The notes under the pieces were generated by a model that saw nothing but the letters and a program-made list of their open reading frames with translations, was not told the DNA's origin and did not search any database. The position numbers and the translations under genes were made by a program. DNA of 64,000 nucleotides from assembly GCF_943846705.1 (NCBI RefSeq), contig NZ_OX044366.1, positions 930,001-994,000 on the forward strand, written 5' to 3'. Each line of letters starts with the position of its first letter. Position 1 is the first letter of the stretch. This document shows positions 8,375 through 16,224 of this stretch, in pieces. The DNA is from an uncultured Pseudomonas sp. (GTDB lineage Bacteria > Pseudomonadota > Gammaproteobacteria > Pseudomonadales > Pseudomonadaceae).

Positions 8375-9619
8375 ATGTTTCGTGCCCTCGCCGTTATTTT
8401 CCTGACTGTCCTACTCACGCCTGCCCTCGCTGACGAGAAGCGTGATGCACAGAAGCAACTGGACGCCGCACGTGCCGATGTCAGTGAGCTAAAACAACTG
8501 CTGGAAAAGCTGCAGCAGGAGAAATCCGGCGTGCAGAAAGACCTGAAGAAAACCGAAAGCGAAATGGGCCAGCTGGAGAAGCAGGTTAAAGACCTGCAGC
8601 AGGACCTGAAACACAGCGAAGAGGAGATCCAGCGCCTCGACAGCGAGAAAAAAAAACTCCAGGGCGCGCGCCTTGAACAGCAGCGCCTGATCGGCATCCA
8701 GGCCCGCGCCGCTTACCAGAGCGGCCGCCAGGAGTACGTCAAGCTACTGCTCAACCAGCAGAACCCGGAAAAATTCTCGCGCACCCTGACCTACTATGAC
8801 TACCTCAGCGAAGCGCGCATGGAGCAACTCGGCGCATTCAATGAAACCCTGCGCCAACTGGCCAACGTCGAGATGGAAATCGTCAACCAGCAGAACCAAC
8901 TGCTGGAGCAGAAAAGCGCCCTGGACGGCCGCCGCAAGCAACTCGCCAGCGTGCGCCAAGAGCGCCAGCTGGCCCTGGCCAAGCTGAGCAAGGAATTCTC
9001 CGCCCGCGACCAGAAGCTCAAAGCCCGCCAGCAAGAACAAGCCAACCTGGCCCGCGTCCTGAAAACCATCGAGGCAACCCTCGCCCGCCAGGCCCGCGAA
9101 GCCGAAGCAGCGCGCCAGCAGGCTCTGCTCGCCGAACGTGAGGCGCAATCGCGCAGCCCGGCAAAAGCCGCCAGTAGCGGCCCGCTGGTCAGTTCCGGAG
9201 CCAGCTTCGGCGGGCCATTCGCCAAAGCCCGCGGCAAGCTGCCCTGGCCGGTCAATGGCCGTCTTGTGGCCCGCTACGGCACCCCTCGTGGTGGCGATGC
9301 GCGAACCAAATGGGACGGCGTACTGATCGGCGCAGCTGCGGGCAGCCAGGTGCAGGCCGTGCATGGCGGACGCGTGGTATTTGCCGACTGGTTGCGCGGC
9401 GCCGGGCTTCTGGTCATTCTCGACCATGGCAACGGCTATTTAAGTCTTTATGGGCATAACCAAAGCTTGCTGAAGAACGCCGGCGACGTGGTCAAAGCCG
9501 GCGAAGCCATCTCCACTGTTGGTAACAGCGGCGGCCAAGAGGCCTCGGCGCTGTATTTCGCAATTCGCCAGCAGGGCCGCCCGATTGACCCCGCTCAATG
9601 GTGCCGCGCACAAGGATAA
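8375..9619 (+). CDS. Murein hydrolase activator, EnvC family (degenerate LytM/M23 domain)
   Basis: A 414-residue periplasmic protein. The signal peptide (about 1-20, ending ALA before Asp) leads into a long charged coiled coil (about 22-245) and then a C-terminal M23/LytM domain (about 300-410). The metallopeptidase ligands are partly lost: the first histidine motif reads TKWDGVLIG instead of HxGxD, and the last reads LYFAI instead of HxH-type LHFEI. Such degenerate domains activate amidases at the division site rather than cut peptidoglycan. The ATG at 8375 was chosen over 8297 because it starts the signal peptide. It is probably cotranscribed with ctpA, 40 nt downstream. Confidence 0.93.
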   Translation: MFRALAVIFLTVLLTPALADEKRDAQKQLDAARADVSELKQLLEKLQQEKSGVQKDLKKTESEMGQLEKQVKDLQQDLKHSEEEIQRLDSEKKKLQGARLEQQRLIGIQARAAYQSGRQEYVKLLLNQQNPEKFSRTLTYYDYLSEARMEQLGAFNETLRQLANVEMEIVNQQNQLLEQKSALDGRRKQLASVRQERQLALAKLSKEFSARDQKLKARQQEQANLARVLKTIEATLARQAREAEAARQQALLAEREAQSRSPAKAASSGPLVSSGASFGGPFAKARGKLPWPVNGRLVARYGTPRGGDARTKWDGVLIGAAAGSQVQAVHGGRVVFADWLRGAGLLVILDHGNGYLSLYGHNQSLLKNAGDVVKAGEAISTVGNSGGQEASALYFAIRQQGRPIDPAQWCRAQG

Positions 9620-9659
9620 GTGCCGCGATTATCGATTCTGGACCAGGAGTACGTTCAAC

Positions 9660-10961
9660 ATGCCGCATCTGTTCCGCCTCACCGCCCTCGCCCTGGCCGT
9701 TACCCTGCTGGGCAGCACGGCCGTCTTCGCCGCGCCGGCCGACGCCCCTGCCACGGTCAATGACAGCGCGCCCTTGCCACTGGACGAGTTGCGCACTTTT
9801 GCCGAGGTCATGGACCGCATCAAATCGGCCTACGTCGAGCCGGTCAGCGACAAGACCCTGCTGGAAAACGCGATCAAGGGCATGCTCAGCAACCTCGACC
9901 CGCACTCGGCCTACCTCGAGCCGGAAGCCTTCCGCGACCTGCAGGAAAGCACCAGCGGTGAATTCGGCGGCTTGGGCATTGAACTCGGCAGCGAAGACGG
10001 TTTTCTCAAGGTGGTGTCACCGATTGATGACACCCCGGCGTCCGCTGCAGGCATCCAACCCGGCGACCTGATTGTGAAAATTAACGGCCAGCCGACCAAA
10101 GGCCTGTCGCTGATGGAAGCGGTCGAAAAAATGCGCGGCAAAGCCGGCACAGATATCGAGCTGACCCTGGTACGCGAAGGCAGCAAACCCTTCGAGGTCG
10201 AACTGACGCGCGCGGTGATCAAGGTCAAGAGCGTGAAAAGCCAGTTGCTCGACGACGGTTATGGCTACGTGCGCATCACCCAGTTCCAAGTCAACAGCGG
10301 CGAAGAAGTCGGCAAGGCCCTGAGCAAGCTGCGCAAGGACAATGGCAAGAAACTGCGCGGCTTGGTCCTCGACCTGCGCAACAACCCCGGTGGCGTGCTG
10401 CAGGCGGCCGTGGAAGTCACCGATCACTTCCTCAAGAAGGGCCTGATCGTCTACACCGAAGGACGCATCGCCAACTCCGAACTGCGCTTCAACGCCGACC
10501 CCGCCGACACCAGCGAAGGCGTACCGCTGGTGGTGCTGATTAACGGCGGCAGCGCCTCGGCCTCGGAAATCGTCGCCGGTGCCCTGCAGGATCACAAGCG
10601 TGGCGTGCTAATGGGTACTGACAGCTTCGGCAAAGGCTCGGTGCAAACCGTGCTGCCGCTGAACAACGACCGCGCCCTGAAGCTCACCACTGCCCTGTAC
10701 TTCACCCCCAACGGCCGTTCGATCCAGGCCCAGGGCATCGTCCCGGACATCGAAGTCGCGCGCGCCAAGCTGACCCGTGAGATAGCGGAAAGCAGCATCA
10801 AGGAAGCCGATCTGCAGGGCCACCTGGGCAACGGCAACGGTGGCGCGGACAAACCCAGCAAGAGTAAAGCCGGGGCACCGGTACGCCCGCAGGACGATGA
10901 CTACCAGCTGAGCCAGGCACTTAACCTGCTCAAAGGCCTGAGCGTGACCCGCGGCGACTGA
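9660..10961 (+). CDS. ctpA: Carboxy-terminal processing protease (S41 family, CtpA type)
   Basis: A 433-residue periplasmic serine protease. It has a signal peptide (about 1-23), an N-terminal helical part with the LDPHSAYLEP motif, and a PDZ domain (about 95-170, GGLGIELG). The S41 catalytic core has its serine in NGGSASASE (about 295-303) and its general-base lysine in SFGKGSVQ. Homologues trim cell-wall hydrolases and lipoproteins, and the neighbouring EnvC-like gene fits a joint role in peptidoglycan remodelling. The start at 9660 follows CAGGAG and begins the signal peptide; the frame is open upstream inside the previous gene. Confidence 0.95.
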   Translation: MPHLFRLTALALAVTLLGSTAVFAAPADAPATVNDSAPLPLDELRTFAEVMDRIKSAYVEPVSDKTLLENAIKGMLSNLDPHSAYLEPEAFRDLQESTSGEFGGLGIELGSEDGFLKVVSPIDDTPASAAGIQPGDLIVKINGQPTKGLSLMEAVEKMRGKAGTDIELTLVREGSKPFEVELTRAVIKVKSVKSQLLDDGYGYVRITQFQVNSGEEVGKALSKLRKDNGKKLRGLVLDLRNNPGGVLQAAVEVTDHFLKKGLIVYTEGRIANSELRFNADPADTSEGVPLVVLINGGSASASEIVAGALQDHKRGVLMGTDSFGKGSVQTVLPLNNDRALKLTTALYFTPNGRSIQAQGIVPDIEVARAKLTREIAESSIKEADLQGHLGNGNGGADKPSKSKAGAPVRPQDDDYQLSQALNLLKGLSVTRGD

Positions 10962-10994
10962 GGATAACTGGCGCCATGCCCCGCGCGGGCAAAC

Positions 10995-11038
10995 ACTAAA
11001 AAGCCCGGCCTTGATCACTCAAGGCCGGGCTTTTTAGT
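10995..11038. terminator. Bidirectional terminator between ctpA and the solute-binding gene
   Basis: A 20-bp perfect inverted repeat (ACTAAAAAGCCCGGCCTTGA and its complement) with a 4-nt loop has A and T tracts on both sides. It serves ctpA rightward and the binding-protein gene leftward. Confidence 0.93.
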
Positions 11039-11049
11039 AACCCCTGTCT

Positions 11050-11805
11050 CTACAGGTAGTTATTGGTCATCTCGTCAACAAAGCCTTCGGCACGCAACTC
11101 ATCCAAGGCCTTCTGCAGGCGCTGCACCACCTCATCGGGGGTGTCCTTGTTCAGTGCCAGGTACAGCTCCGCTTCGTTGAAGCGCAGCGCAGTATTCAGG
11201 CCACTGACACCTTCCTGCTTGGCCAGGTAGCGGCCAACCGGGTCAGTGGTGGCCCACAGGTCGATCTTGCCACTGAGCAGTTTCTTGATGTTTTCCTGAT
11301 CGCGCAAGGCGTTGGTCGGCGTCAAGCCCTGGCTTTCCAGGTGCTGGCTGACCGCATCGTTCTTGTATGCGCCAATCTGGTACTGCGCGGCGTCCTTTAG
11401 GCTGGCGACGCTGACGTTGTTACCCGGCGCAGCCAACAGCACCCAACCGGTCTTGGCCAGGGGCCCGACCCACTTGAACAACGGCTGCCGCTCAGGCGTG
11501 AACGTGGTGGAGAACAGGCCATAGTTGGCCTTGTCCAGGGTCAGACGATAGAGGCGATCCCAGGGGAAGCGCAGAGTCAGGGTGTAGTTGATGCCGGCAC
11601 GCTTGAACATCGCCCGGACGATCTCGGCGCTGATCCCGTCGATGCCATCATCACGGGCAAAGTTCTTGTCATCCACCGCCATATTGAACGGCGGGAAATT
11701 CTCGGTCAGCAACACCACTTTGTAATCGGCTGGGAGCTCTGCACGGGCCGCACAGGCACTCAGCACAAGGCCCAACAACAGACCGCTTTTCAAGGTTTTC
11801 AACAT
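11050..11805 (-). CDS. Periplasmic solute-binding protein, family 3 (solo, copy A)
   Basis: A 251-residue secreted protein with signal peptide (about 1-22, ARA before Glu) and one SBP_bac_3 domain, the fold of amino-acid ABC transporter receptors. Typical elements are VLLTENFPPFN near the N-terminus, the GIDGISAEIVRAMFKRAGI lobe and the closing segment with RYLAKQEG. No permease or ATPase gene is adjacent, so it is an orphan binding protein that might feed a distant transporter or act as a sensor. It is about the same length as the next gene and closely similar along its whole length, which points to tandem duplication. Confidence 0.88.
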   Translation of the reverse strand: MLKTLKSGLLLGLVLSACAARAELPADYKVVLLTENFPPFNMAVDDKNFARDDGIDGISAEIVRAMFKRAGINYTLTLRFPWDRLYRLTLDKANYGLFSTTFTPERQPLFKWVGPLAKTGWVLLAAPGNNVSVASLKDAAQYQIGAYKNDAVSQHLESQGLTPTNALRDQENIKKLLSGKIDLWATTDPVGRYLAKQEGVSGLNTALRFNEAELYLALNKDTPDEVVQRLQKALDELRAEGFVDEMTNNYL

Positions 11806-11905
11806 AGGTCATTCCGCTCGCATGAATTGTGATTATGGCTAGCGGCATCCCTGCTCGGGCACAGGCCCGGCGACGTATGACACGTGGCTGCATCCATCCA
11901 TGGAC

Positions 11906-11930
11906 GCGGGCTGATTTGTGCTCAGCCCGC
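11906..11930. repeat. Hairpin between the two solute-binding genes
   Basis: GCGGGCTGA-TTTGTGC-TCAGCCCGC is a perfect 9-bp stem 13 nt beyond the stop of the upstream (leftward) binding-protein gene. The T-rich tail (TGGTTTT) is on the rightward side, so it is not an ideal terminator for the leftward gene. It may still reduce readthrough or protect the mRNA end. Confidence 0.5.
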
Positions 11931-11942
11931 TGGTTTTAGCGA

Positions 11943-12698
11943 TTACAGATAGTTGTTCAGAATATCGTCAACAAAGCCTTCGCTGCGCATTTTGTCCAAC
12001 TCGCCTTGCAGCTTCTGCACCACTTCGTCCGGCACCTCTTTATTCAGGGCCAGATACAGCTCCGCACTGTCGAAGCGCAGAATGGTTTTCAGGCCGGAAA
12101 TGCCTTCCTGCTTGGCCAGGTAACGCCCAGCAGGATCGCCAGTGGCCCACAGATCAATCTGCCCGGCCATCAGCTTCTTGGCATTTTGCGTGTCGCGCAA
12201 TGCGGTGACCGGCTGCAGGCCTTGCTCTGCTAAGTGCTGGGCAATTGCGTCGCCTTTGTAAGCACCGATCTGGTACTGCTTGGCGTCCTCCAGACTGTTC
12301 AGGGTGATTGGGCTATCGGCCTTGCCGAGCAACACCCAGTCATCCGGGCCAATTGGCCCGACCCATTTGAACAGGGCTTCGCGGTCAGGCAGACGCGCGG
12401 TGACGAACACGCCATAACCAGGCTTTTCCAGCGCCAGCTTATAAATGCGCTCCCACGGGAAGCGCAGGGTCATGTTGTACTGAATGCCAGCACGCTTGAA
12501 CATCTCCCGGACAATATCCACCGCGATGCCGTCGATATTGTCTTCTTGGGCAAAGTTCTTGCCGTTGATCGCCATGTTGTAGGGCGGGAAGTTCTCGGTC
12601 AGCAGGACCATGCGGTAGTTCGGGTCGATTTCCGCCCGCGCACTGCCTGCGAGCACCATAACAGTGCCGGCAAGGGCGGCTAGTAGTTGCTTTAACAT
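11943..12698 (-). CDS. Periplasmic solute-binding protein, family 3 (solo, copy B)
   Basis: A 251-residue paralogue of the neighbouring gene: signal peptide (about 1-22, ARA before Glu), VLLTENFPPYNMAI near the mature N-terminus, the NIDGIAVDIVREMFKRAGI block and the same C-terminal end (FVDDILNNYL against FVDEMTNNYL in copy A). It belongs to the SBP_bac_3 family of amino-acid-like ligand receptors. The ligand is unknown, and the usual Arg/Asp amino-acid clamp cannot be assigned with confidence by eye. Each copy is followed by its own hairpin, so they may be regulated separately despite the same orientation. Confidence 0.88.
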   Translation of the reverse strand: MLKQLLAALAGTVMVLAGSARAEIDPNYRMVLLTENFPPYNMAINGKNFAQEDNIDGIAVDIVREMFKRAGIQYNMTLRFPWERIYKLALEKPGYGVFVTARLPDREALFKWVGPIGPDDWVLLGKADSPITLNSLEDAKQYQIGAYKGDAIAQHLAEQGLQPVTALRDTQNAKKLMAGQIDLWATGDPAGRYLAKQEGISGLKTILRFDSAELYLALNKEVPDEVVQKLQGELDKMRSEGFVDDILNNYL

Positions 12699-12864
12699 GA
12701 CGTCTCACATCGTTAGTTGGCCTAAGCGGCAAGCATACTCAGCCCGGCTGGCTTAGCCCAGCCTGAAGTAACGCCGGCACGCCTACACATTCACCCGCCT
12801 GGCGATGAAGCAGACACACCTTATTGCGGACGCATTCGAGCCAGTTACGGACGGCGTGATTGTA

Positions 12865-12900
12865 GCGGGGCAGTCGACATATTGCTGTCGACTGCCCCGC
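12865..12900. repeat. Perfect 15-bp inverted repeat downstream of hisF
   Basis: GCGGGGCAGTCGACA-TATTGC-TGTCGACTGCCCCGC forms a perfect stem 35 nt after the hisF stop, in the gap before the solute-binding gene. There is no T-tract on either side, so it may act as an RNA processing or stability hairpin or a weak terminator. Confidence 0.6.
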
Positions 12901-12934
12901 AGCAGTGGCCGGCAGGACTGCCCGCCAGAAGGCT

Positions 12935-13705
12935 TTAACGGACGACGATGCCGCGGCTGGCCATATAAGCCTTGGCTTCCGGCACGGTGTACTCACCGAA
13001 GTGGAAAATGCTCGCAGCCAGTACGGCAGCGGCCTTGCCTTCGATAATGCCGTCGGCCAGGTGCTGCAGGTTGCCGACACCGCCAGAGGCGATCACCGGG
13101 ATGCCGACCATTTCGCTGATGGCGCGGGTTACGCCCAGGTCGTAGCCGCTCTTCACGCCGTCCTGATCCATGCTGGTCAGGAGGATCTCACCGGCACCGA
13201 GGTCTTCCATCTTTTTCGCCCAGAGCACCGCATCCAGGCCAGTCGGCTTGCGCCCACCGTGGGTGAAAATCTCCCAGCGCGGGGTTTCACCCGGCTTGGA
13301 AACCCGCTTGGCATCGATGGCTACGACGATGCACTGCGAGCCGAACCGCGAGGCGGCTTCGCCGACGAATTCCGGGGTGAACACCGCCGCGGTATTGATC
13401 GATACCTTGTCCGCGCCGGCATTCAGCAGGTTGCGAATGTCCTGCACGCTGCGCACACCGCCACCGACGGTGAGCGGGATAAATACCTGGCTGGCCATGC
13501 GTTCAACCGTGTGCAGGGTGGTGTCGCGACCATCACTGCTGGCGGTAATGTCGAGGAAGGTAATTTCATCGGCACCCTGCTCGTCATAGCGCCGGGCAAT
13601 TTCCACCGGATCACCGGCGTCACGAATGTTCTCGAACTGCACGCCCTTGACCACGCGACCGTTGTCGACGTCGAGGCAGGGGATGATGCGTTTTGCCAAA
13701 GCCAT
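12935..13705 (-). CDS. hisF: Imidazole glycerol phosphate synthase, cyclase subunit HisF
   Basis: A 256-residue (beta-alpha)8 barrel. With HisH it converts PRFAR and ammonia into imidazole glycerol phosphate and AICAR in histidine synthesis. The first catalytic Asp is in IIPCLDVDNG (residue 12); the second is in CIVVAIDAK (about 131). Phosphate-binding glycine motifs such as IPVIASGGVGN are intact. The frame runs upstream into the repeat, but the ATG at 13705 starts the conserved MALAKRIIPC. It is the last his gene of the leftward cluster and is separated from hisA by a repeat element. Confidence 0.97.
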   Translation of the reverse strand: MALAKRIIPCLDVDNGRVVKGVQFENIRDAGDPVEIARRYDEQGADEITFLDITASSDGRDTTLHTVERMASQVFIPLTVGGGVRSVQDIRNLLNAGADKVSINTAAVFTPEFVGEAASRFGSQCIVVAIDAKRVSKPGETPRWEIFTHGGRKPTGLDAVLWAKKMEDLGAGEILLTSMDQDGVKSGYDLGVTRAISEMVGIPVIASGGVGNLQHLADGIIEGKAAAVLAASIFHFGEYTVPEAKAYMASRGIVVR

Positions 13706-13716
13706 AACAATGCACT

Positions 13717-13809
13717 CGTAGGATGGGTTGAGCGCAGCGATACCCATCGTCGCGTCAACGGATGACTCCATCGGTGGGTTACGCCGCAGCGCAGCTAACC
13801 CACCCTACG
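13717..13809. repeat. BIME-like paired inverted repeat between hisA and hisF
   Basis: Two hairpin-forming units lie head to head. One contains CGTAGGATGGGTTGAGC and closes with ATACCCATC. The other starts GGTGGGTTACGCC and closes with GCTAACCCACCCTACG. The outer arms are nearly complementary. This matches a family of GGTGGGTTA-type dispersed repeats I recall from Pseudomonas and related genomes. The element fills almost the whole hisA-hisF gap and would fold strongly in the his mRNA. Confidence 0.75.
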
Positions 13810-13815
13810 TTCAGA

Positions 13816-14553
13816 TCAGCCCTGGAAGCTATCGCAGAAGGCCTGCGCCTCGGCGACATCCAGAGTGCCTTCGTAAATCGCCCGACCGGTGATCGCCCCA
13901 ACGATGCCTGGCGAGCGGGCCAACAGCAGTTTCTCGATATCACTGAGGTTGTGGATGCCGCCCGAGGCAATCACCGGAATGCGGCTGGCCGCTGCCAACG
14001 CCACGGTGGCCTCGACGTTGCAGCCCTGCATCATGCCGTCTTTGGCGATATCGGTATAAACGATGGCGCTGACGCCATCGGCTTCAAAACGCTTGGCCAG
14101 ATCGGTGGCCTGTACCGTGGAGACTTCAGCCCAGCCGTCGGTGGCAACGAAGCCATCTTTGGCATCCAGGCCGACGATGATTTTGCCGGGGAAGGCTTTG
14201 CACGCATCGGTGACGAACTGCGGATCTTTCACCGCCTTGGTGCCGATGATCACGTAGCTGACGCCAGCCTTGACGTAATGCTCGATGGTCTCCAGCGAAC
14301 GGATGCCACCGCCGATCTGGATCGGCAGGTGCGGGTAGCGCTTGGCGATGGCGGTCACCACCTCACCATTGACCGGCTGACCTTCAAAGGCTCCGTTAAG
14401 GTCAACCAGGTGCAGGCGACGGCAGCCGCCCTCAACCCACTTGGCGGCCATGCTCACCGGGTCATCGGAAAACACCGTGGAGTCTTCCATGCGGCCCTGG
14501 CGCAGACGCACACAGGCGCCGTCCTTCAAATCGATAGCGGGGATAATCAGCAT
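13816..14553 (-). CDS. hisA: Phosphoribosylformimino-AICAR-phosphate isomerase HisA
   Basis: A 245-residue (beta-alpha)8 barrel that isomerises ProFAR to PRFAR, the step before HisHF. The catalytic Asp8 sits in MLIIPAIDLKDG. The second catalytic region is IVGLDAKDGFVATDGW, and phosphate sites such as QIGGGIRS and VIASGGIHN are present. The length is standard. It lies between the DUF2164 gene and hisF in the leftward histidine cluster. Confidence 0.97.
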   Translation of the reverse strand: MLIIPAIDLKDGACVRLRQGRMEDSTVFSDDPVSMAAKWVEGGCRRLHLVDLNGAFEGQPVNGEVVTAIAKRYPHLPIQIGGGIRSLETIEHYVKAGVSYVIIGTKAVKDPQFVTDACKAFPGKIIVGLDAKDGFVATDGWAEVSTVQATDLAKRFEADGVSAIVYTDIAKDGMMQGCNVEATVALAAASRIPVIASGGIHNLSDIEKLLLARSPGIVGAITGRAIYEGTLDVAEAQAFCDSFQG

Positions 14554-14589
14554 CGGTTGAACCTGCTCAAGTCGTGTGAATTCGGTGGG

Positions 14590-14850
14590 TCAGCTCTTTT
14601 CGAGTGCCCAGAGGTCGCTTTCGATGCTCTCGAACCGTTCTTTCAGGTGAGTCTGCACATCGAAAATCGCCCGATTGTAGTAGTGCGGTGCCACGTCACG
14701 GGCAAACAGCTCGAGCACCTCGGCCGCTTCGAAGCTGCCCAGTTCCAATTCAAACCGCTCGGCCATAAAGCGCTTGATCGCCTGGCAGGCTTCACGCTCC
14801 TGCTCGGCGTTGAGGGTCATGATCGGCGGCTTCAGCTTGCCTCGACTCAT
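14590..14850 (-). CDS. DUF2164 domain protein inside the his cluster
   Basis: An 86-residue soluble, mostly helical protein matching the DUF2164 family (EREACQAIKRFMAERFELELG, then DVAPHYYNRAIFDVQ). It has no signal peptide or membrane helix. Its start codon abuts the hisH stop with no gap, and hisA follows after 36 nt, so it is cotranscribed with histidine genes. Its function is unknown. The family is found elsewhere without his genes, so a role in histidine synthesis is not implied. Confidence 0.85.
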   Translation of the reverse strand: MSRGKLKPPIMTLNAEQEREACQAIKRFMAERFELELGSFEAAEVLELFARDVAPHYYNRAIFDVQTHLKERFESIESDLWALEKS

Positions 14851-15489
14851 TTACCAGCGCCCATCCCAGGCGGCGAAGTTCTGCAGCAATTGCAGGCCGT
14901 GGGTGTGGCTCTTCTCCGGGTGGAACTGCACGGCAAAGCGCGAGCCATCGGCCAGCGCTGCGGCGAAATCCTTGCCGTAATGCCCGCGACCCACCACCTG
15001 TTTGGGGTTGCCGGCCTCGATGTAGTAGCTGTGCACAAAGTAGAAGCGCGCCAGATCCGGGATGTTGTGCCACAGCGGGTGTTTGACCGACTGCGCCACT
15101 TCGTTCCAGCCCATGTGCGGCACTTTCAGCGGCTCACCGTCTTCGACCATGCCCTTGCCGAAGAAACGCACCTTGCCGGGAAACAGACCGATGCAATCGA
15201 CACCGTCGTTCTCCTCGCTGTGCTCCAGCAAGGCCTGCATGCCCACACAGATGCCGAGAAACGGCCGATCCTGGCTGACTTCACGCACCAGCTGATCAAA
15301 GCCCAGGCGTTTGATCTCGGCCATGCAATCGCGGATCGCGCCAACACCGGGGAACACCACGCGATCGGCTTCGCGGATCACCTGGGCATCGCTGGTCACC
15401 AGTACCTTGCCTGCCCCTACGTGCTCAAGGGCCTTAGACACCGAGTGCAGGTTGCCCATGCCGTAGTCAATTACCGCAACGGTCTGCAT
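14851..15489 (-). CDS. hisH: Imidazole glycerol phosphate synthase, glutaminase subunit HisH
   Basis: A 212-residue class I glutamine amidotransferase that supplies ammonia to HisF. The nucleophile Cys81 is in FLGICVGMQ, and the His-Glu pair is in VQFHPEKSH near residue 195. The oxyanion region GVGAIRDC is present. The start lies directly after the hisB stop with no gap. Interaction with HisF is family knowledge. Confidence 0.97.
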   Translation of the reverse strand: MQTVAVIDYGMGNLHSVSKALEHVGAGKVLVTSDAQVIREADRVVFPGVGAIRDCMAEIKRLGFDQLVREVSQDRPFLGICVGMQALLEHSEENDGVDCIGLFPGKVRFFGKGMVEDGEPLKVPHMGWNEVAQSVKHPLWHNIPDLARFYFVHSYYIEAGNPKQVVGRGHYGKDFAAALADGSRFAVQFHPEKSHTHGLQLLQNFAAWDGRW

Positions 15490-16083
15490 TTACAGGCAGC
15501 CCTTGGTCGACGGCATCTGCCCGGCCATACGCTCATCCAACGTCACCGCCATGCGCAGCGCGCGACCGAAGGCTTTAAACACCGTTTCGATCTGGTGGTG
15601 GGTGTTGGTGCCACGCAGGTTATCGATGTGCACGCTGACCAAGGCATGGTTGACGAAGCCCTGGAAGAACTCCTGGAACAAATCCACGTCGAAACCGCCC
15701 ACGGTGGCCCGGGTAAACGGCACATGCATCTGCAGGCCGGGACGCCCGGAGAAGTCGATGACCACGCGTGACAGCGCCTCATCCAGCGGCACATAGGAAT
15801 GGCCGTATCGGGTCATGCCCTTCTTGTCGCCGATGGCTTTAGTGAATGCCTGGCCGAGGGTGATACCGACGTCTTCCACGGTGTGGTGGTCGTCGATATG
15901 CAGGTCGCCCTTGCACTGGATATCCAGGTCGATCAGGCCATGTCGGGCAATCTGATCAAGCATGTGTTCAAGGAAGGGGACGCCAATATCAAACTTGGCT
16001 TTGCCCGTACCATCCAGGTTGATCGAGACCTTGATTTGGGTCTCCAGGGTATTGCGCTCGACAGATGCCGTACGCTCGATCAT
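15490..16083 (-). CDS. hisB: Imidazoleglycerol-phosphate dehydratase HisB
   Basis: A 197-residue monofunctional dehydratase (no fused phosphatase domain) that makes imidazole-acetol phosphate. The metal-binding repeats DIGVPFLEHMLDQIARHG and DLHIDDHHTVED occur in the first half, and GFDVDLFQEFFQGF with NTHHQIETVFKAFGRALR in the second. Longer starts to 16170 are open, but the ATG at 16083 gives the length I recall for Pseudomonas HisB. It is the first gene of the leftward his cluster. Confidence 0.96.
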   Translation of the reverse strand: MIERTASVERNTLETQIKVSINLDGTGKAKFDIGVPFLEHMLDQIARHGLIDLDIQCKGDLHIDDHHTVEDVGITLGQAFTKAIGDKKGMTRYGHSYVPLDEALSRVVIDFSGRPGLQMHVPFTRATVGGFDVDLFQEFFQGFVNHALVSVHIDNLRGTNTHHQIETVFKAFGRALRMAVTLDERMAGQMPSTKGCL

Positions 16084-16167
16084 CACCAGCTCCACAAAGT
16101 CGTTGTGCCAAAGGGCGGCCATTATAGGCCGATAAGCGCGCAACCTTGAAGCAAGGCCAGCAGATAG

Positions 16168-16202
16168 CAAAAAACCCGCTGACGAACAGCCTCGCCAGCG
16201 GG
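16168..16202 (-). terminator. Terminator of the OFA-family transporter gene
   Basis: Read leftward, CCCGCTGGCGA pairs with TCGTCAGCGGG (one mismatch) and is followed by a run of six T. It begins 23 nt after the transporter stop and separates it from hisB. Confidence 0.85.
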
Positions 16203-16224
16203 ATTCTGGGGTGCCGCGCGCGCC

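Noticed and set aside
13762..15771. A 669-codon open frame on the plus strand across hisA, DUF2164, hisH and hisB.
   Set aside because: It is antisense to four well-recognised genes, has His/Gln/Ala-rich composition typical of GC-driven shadows and no domain.
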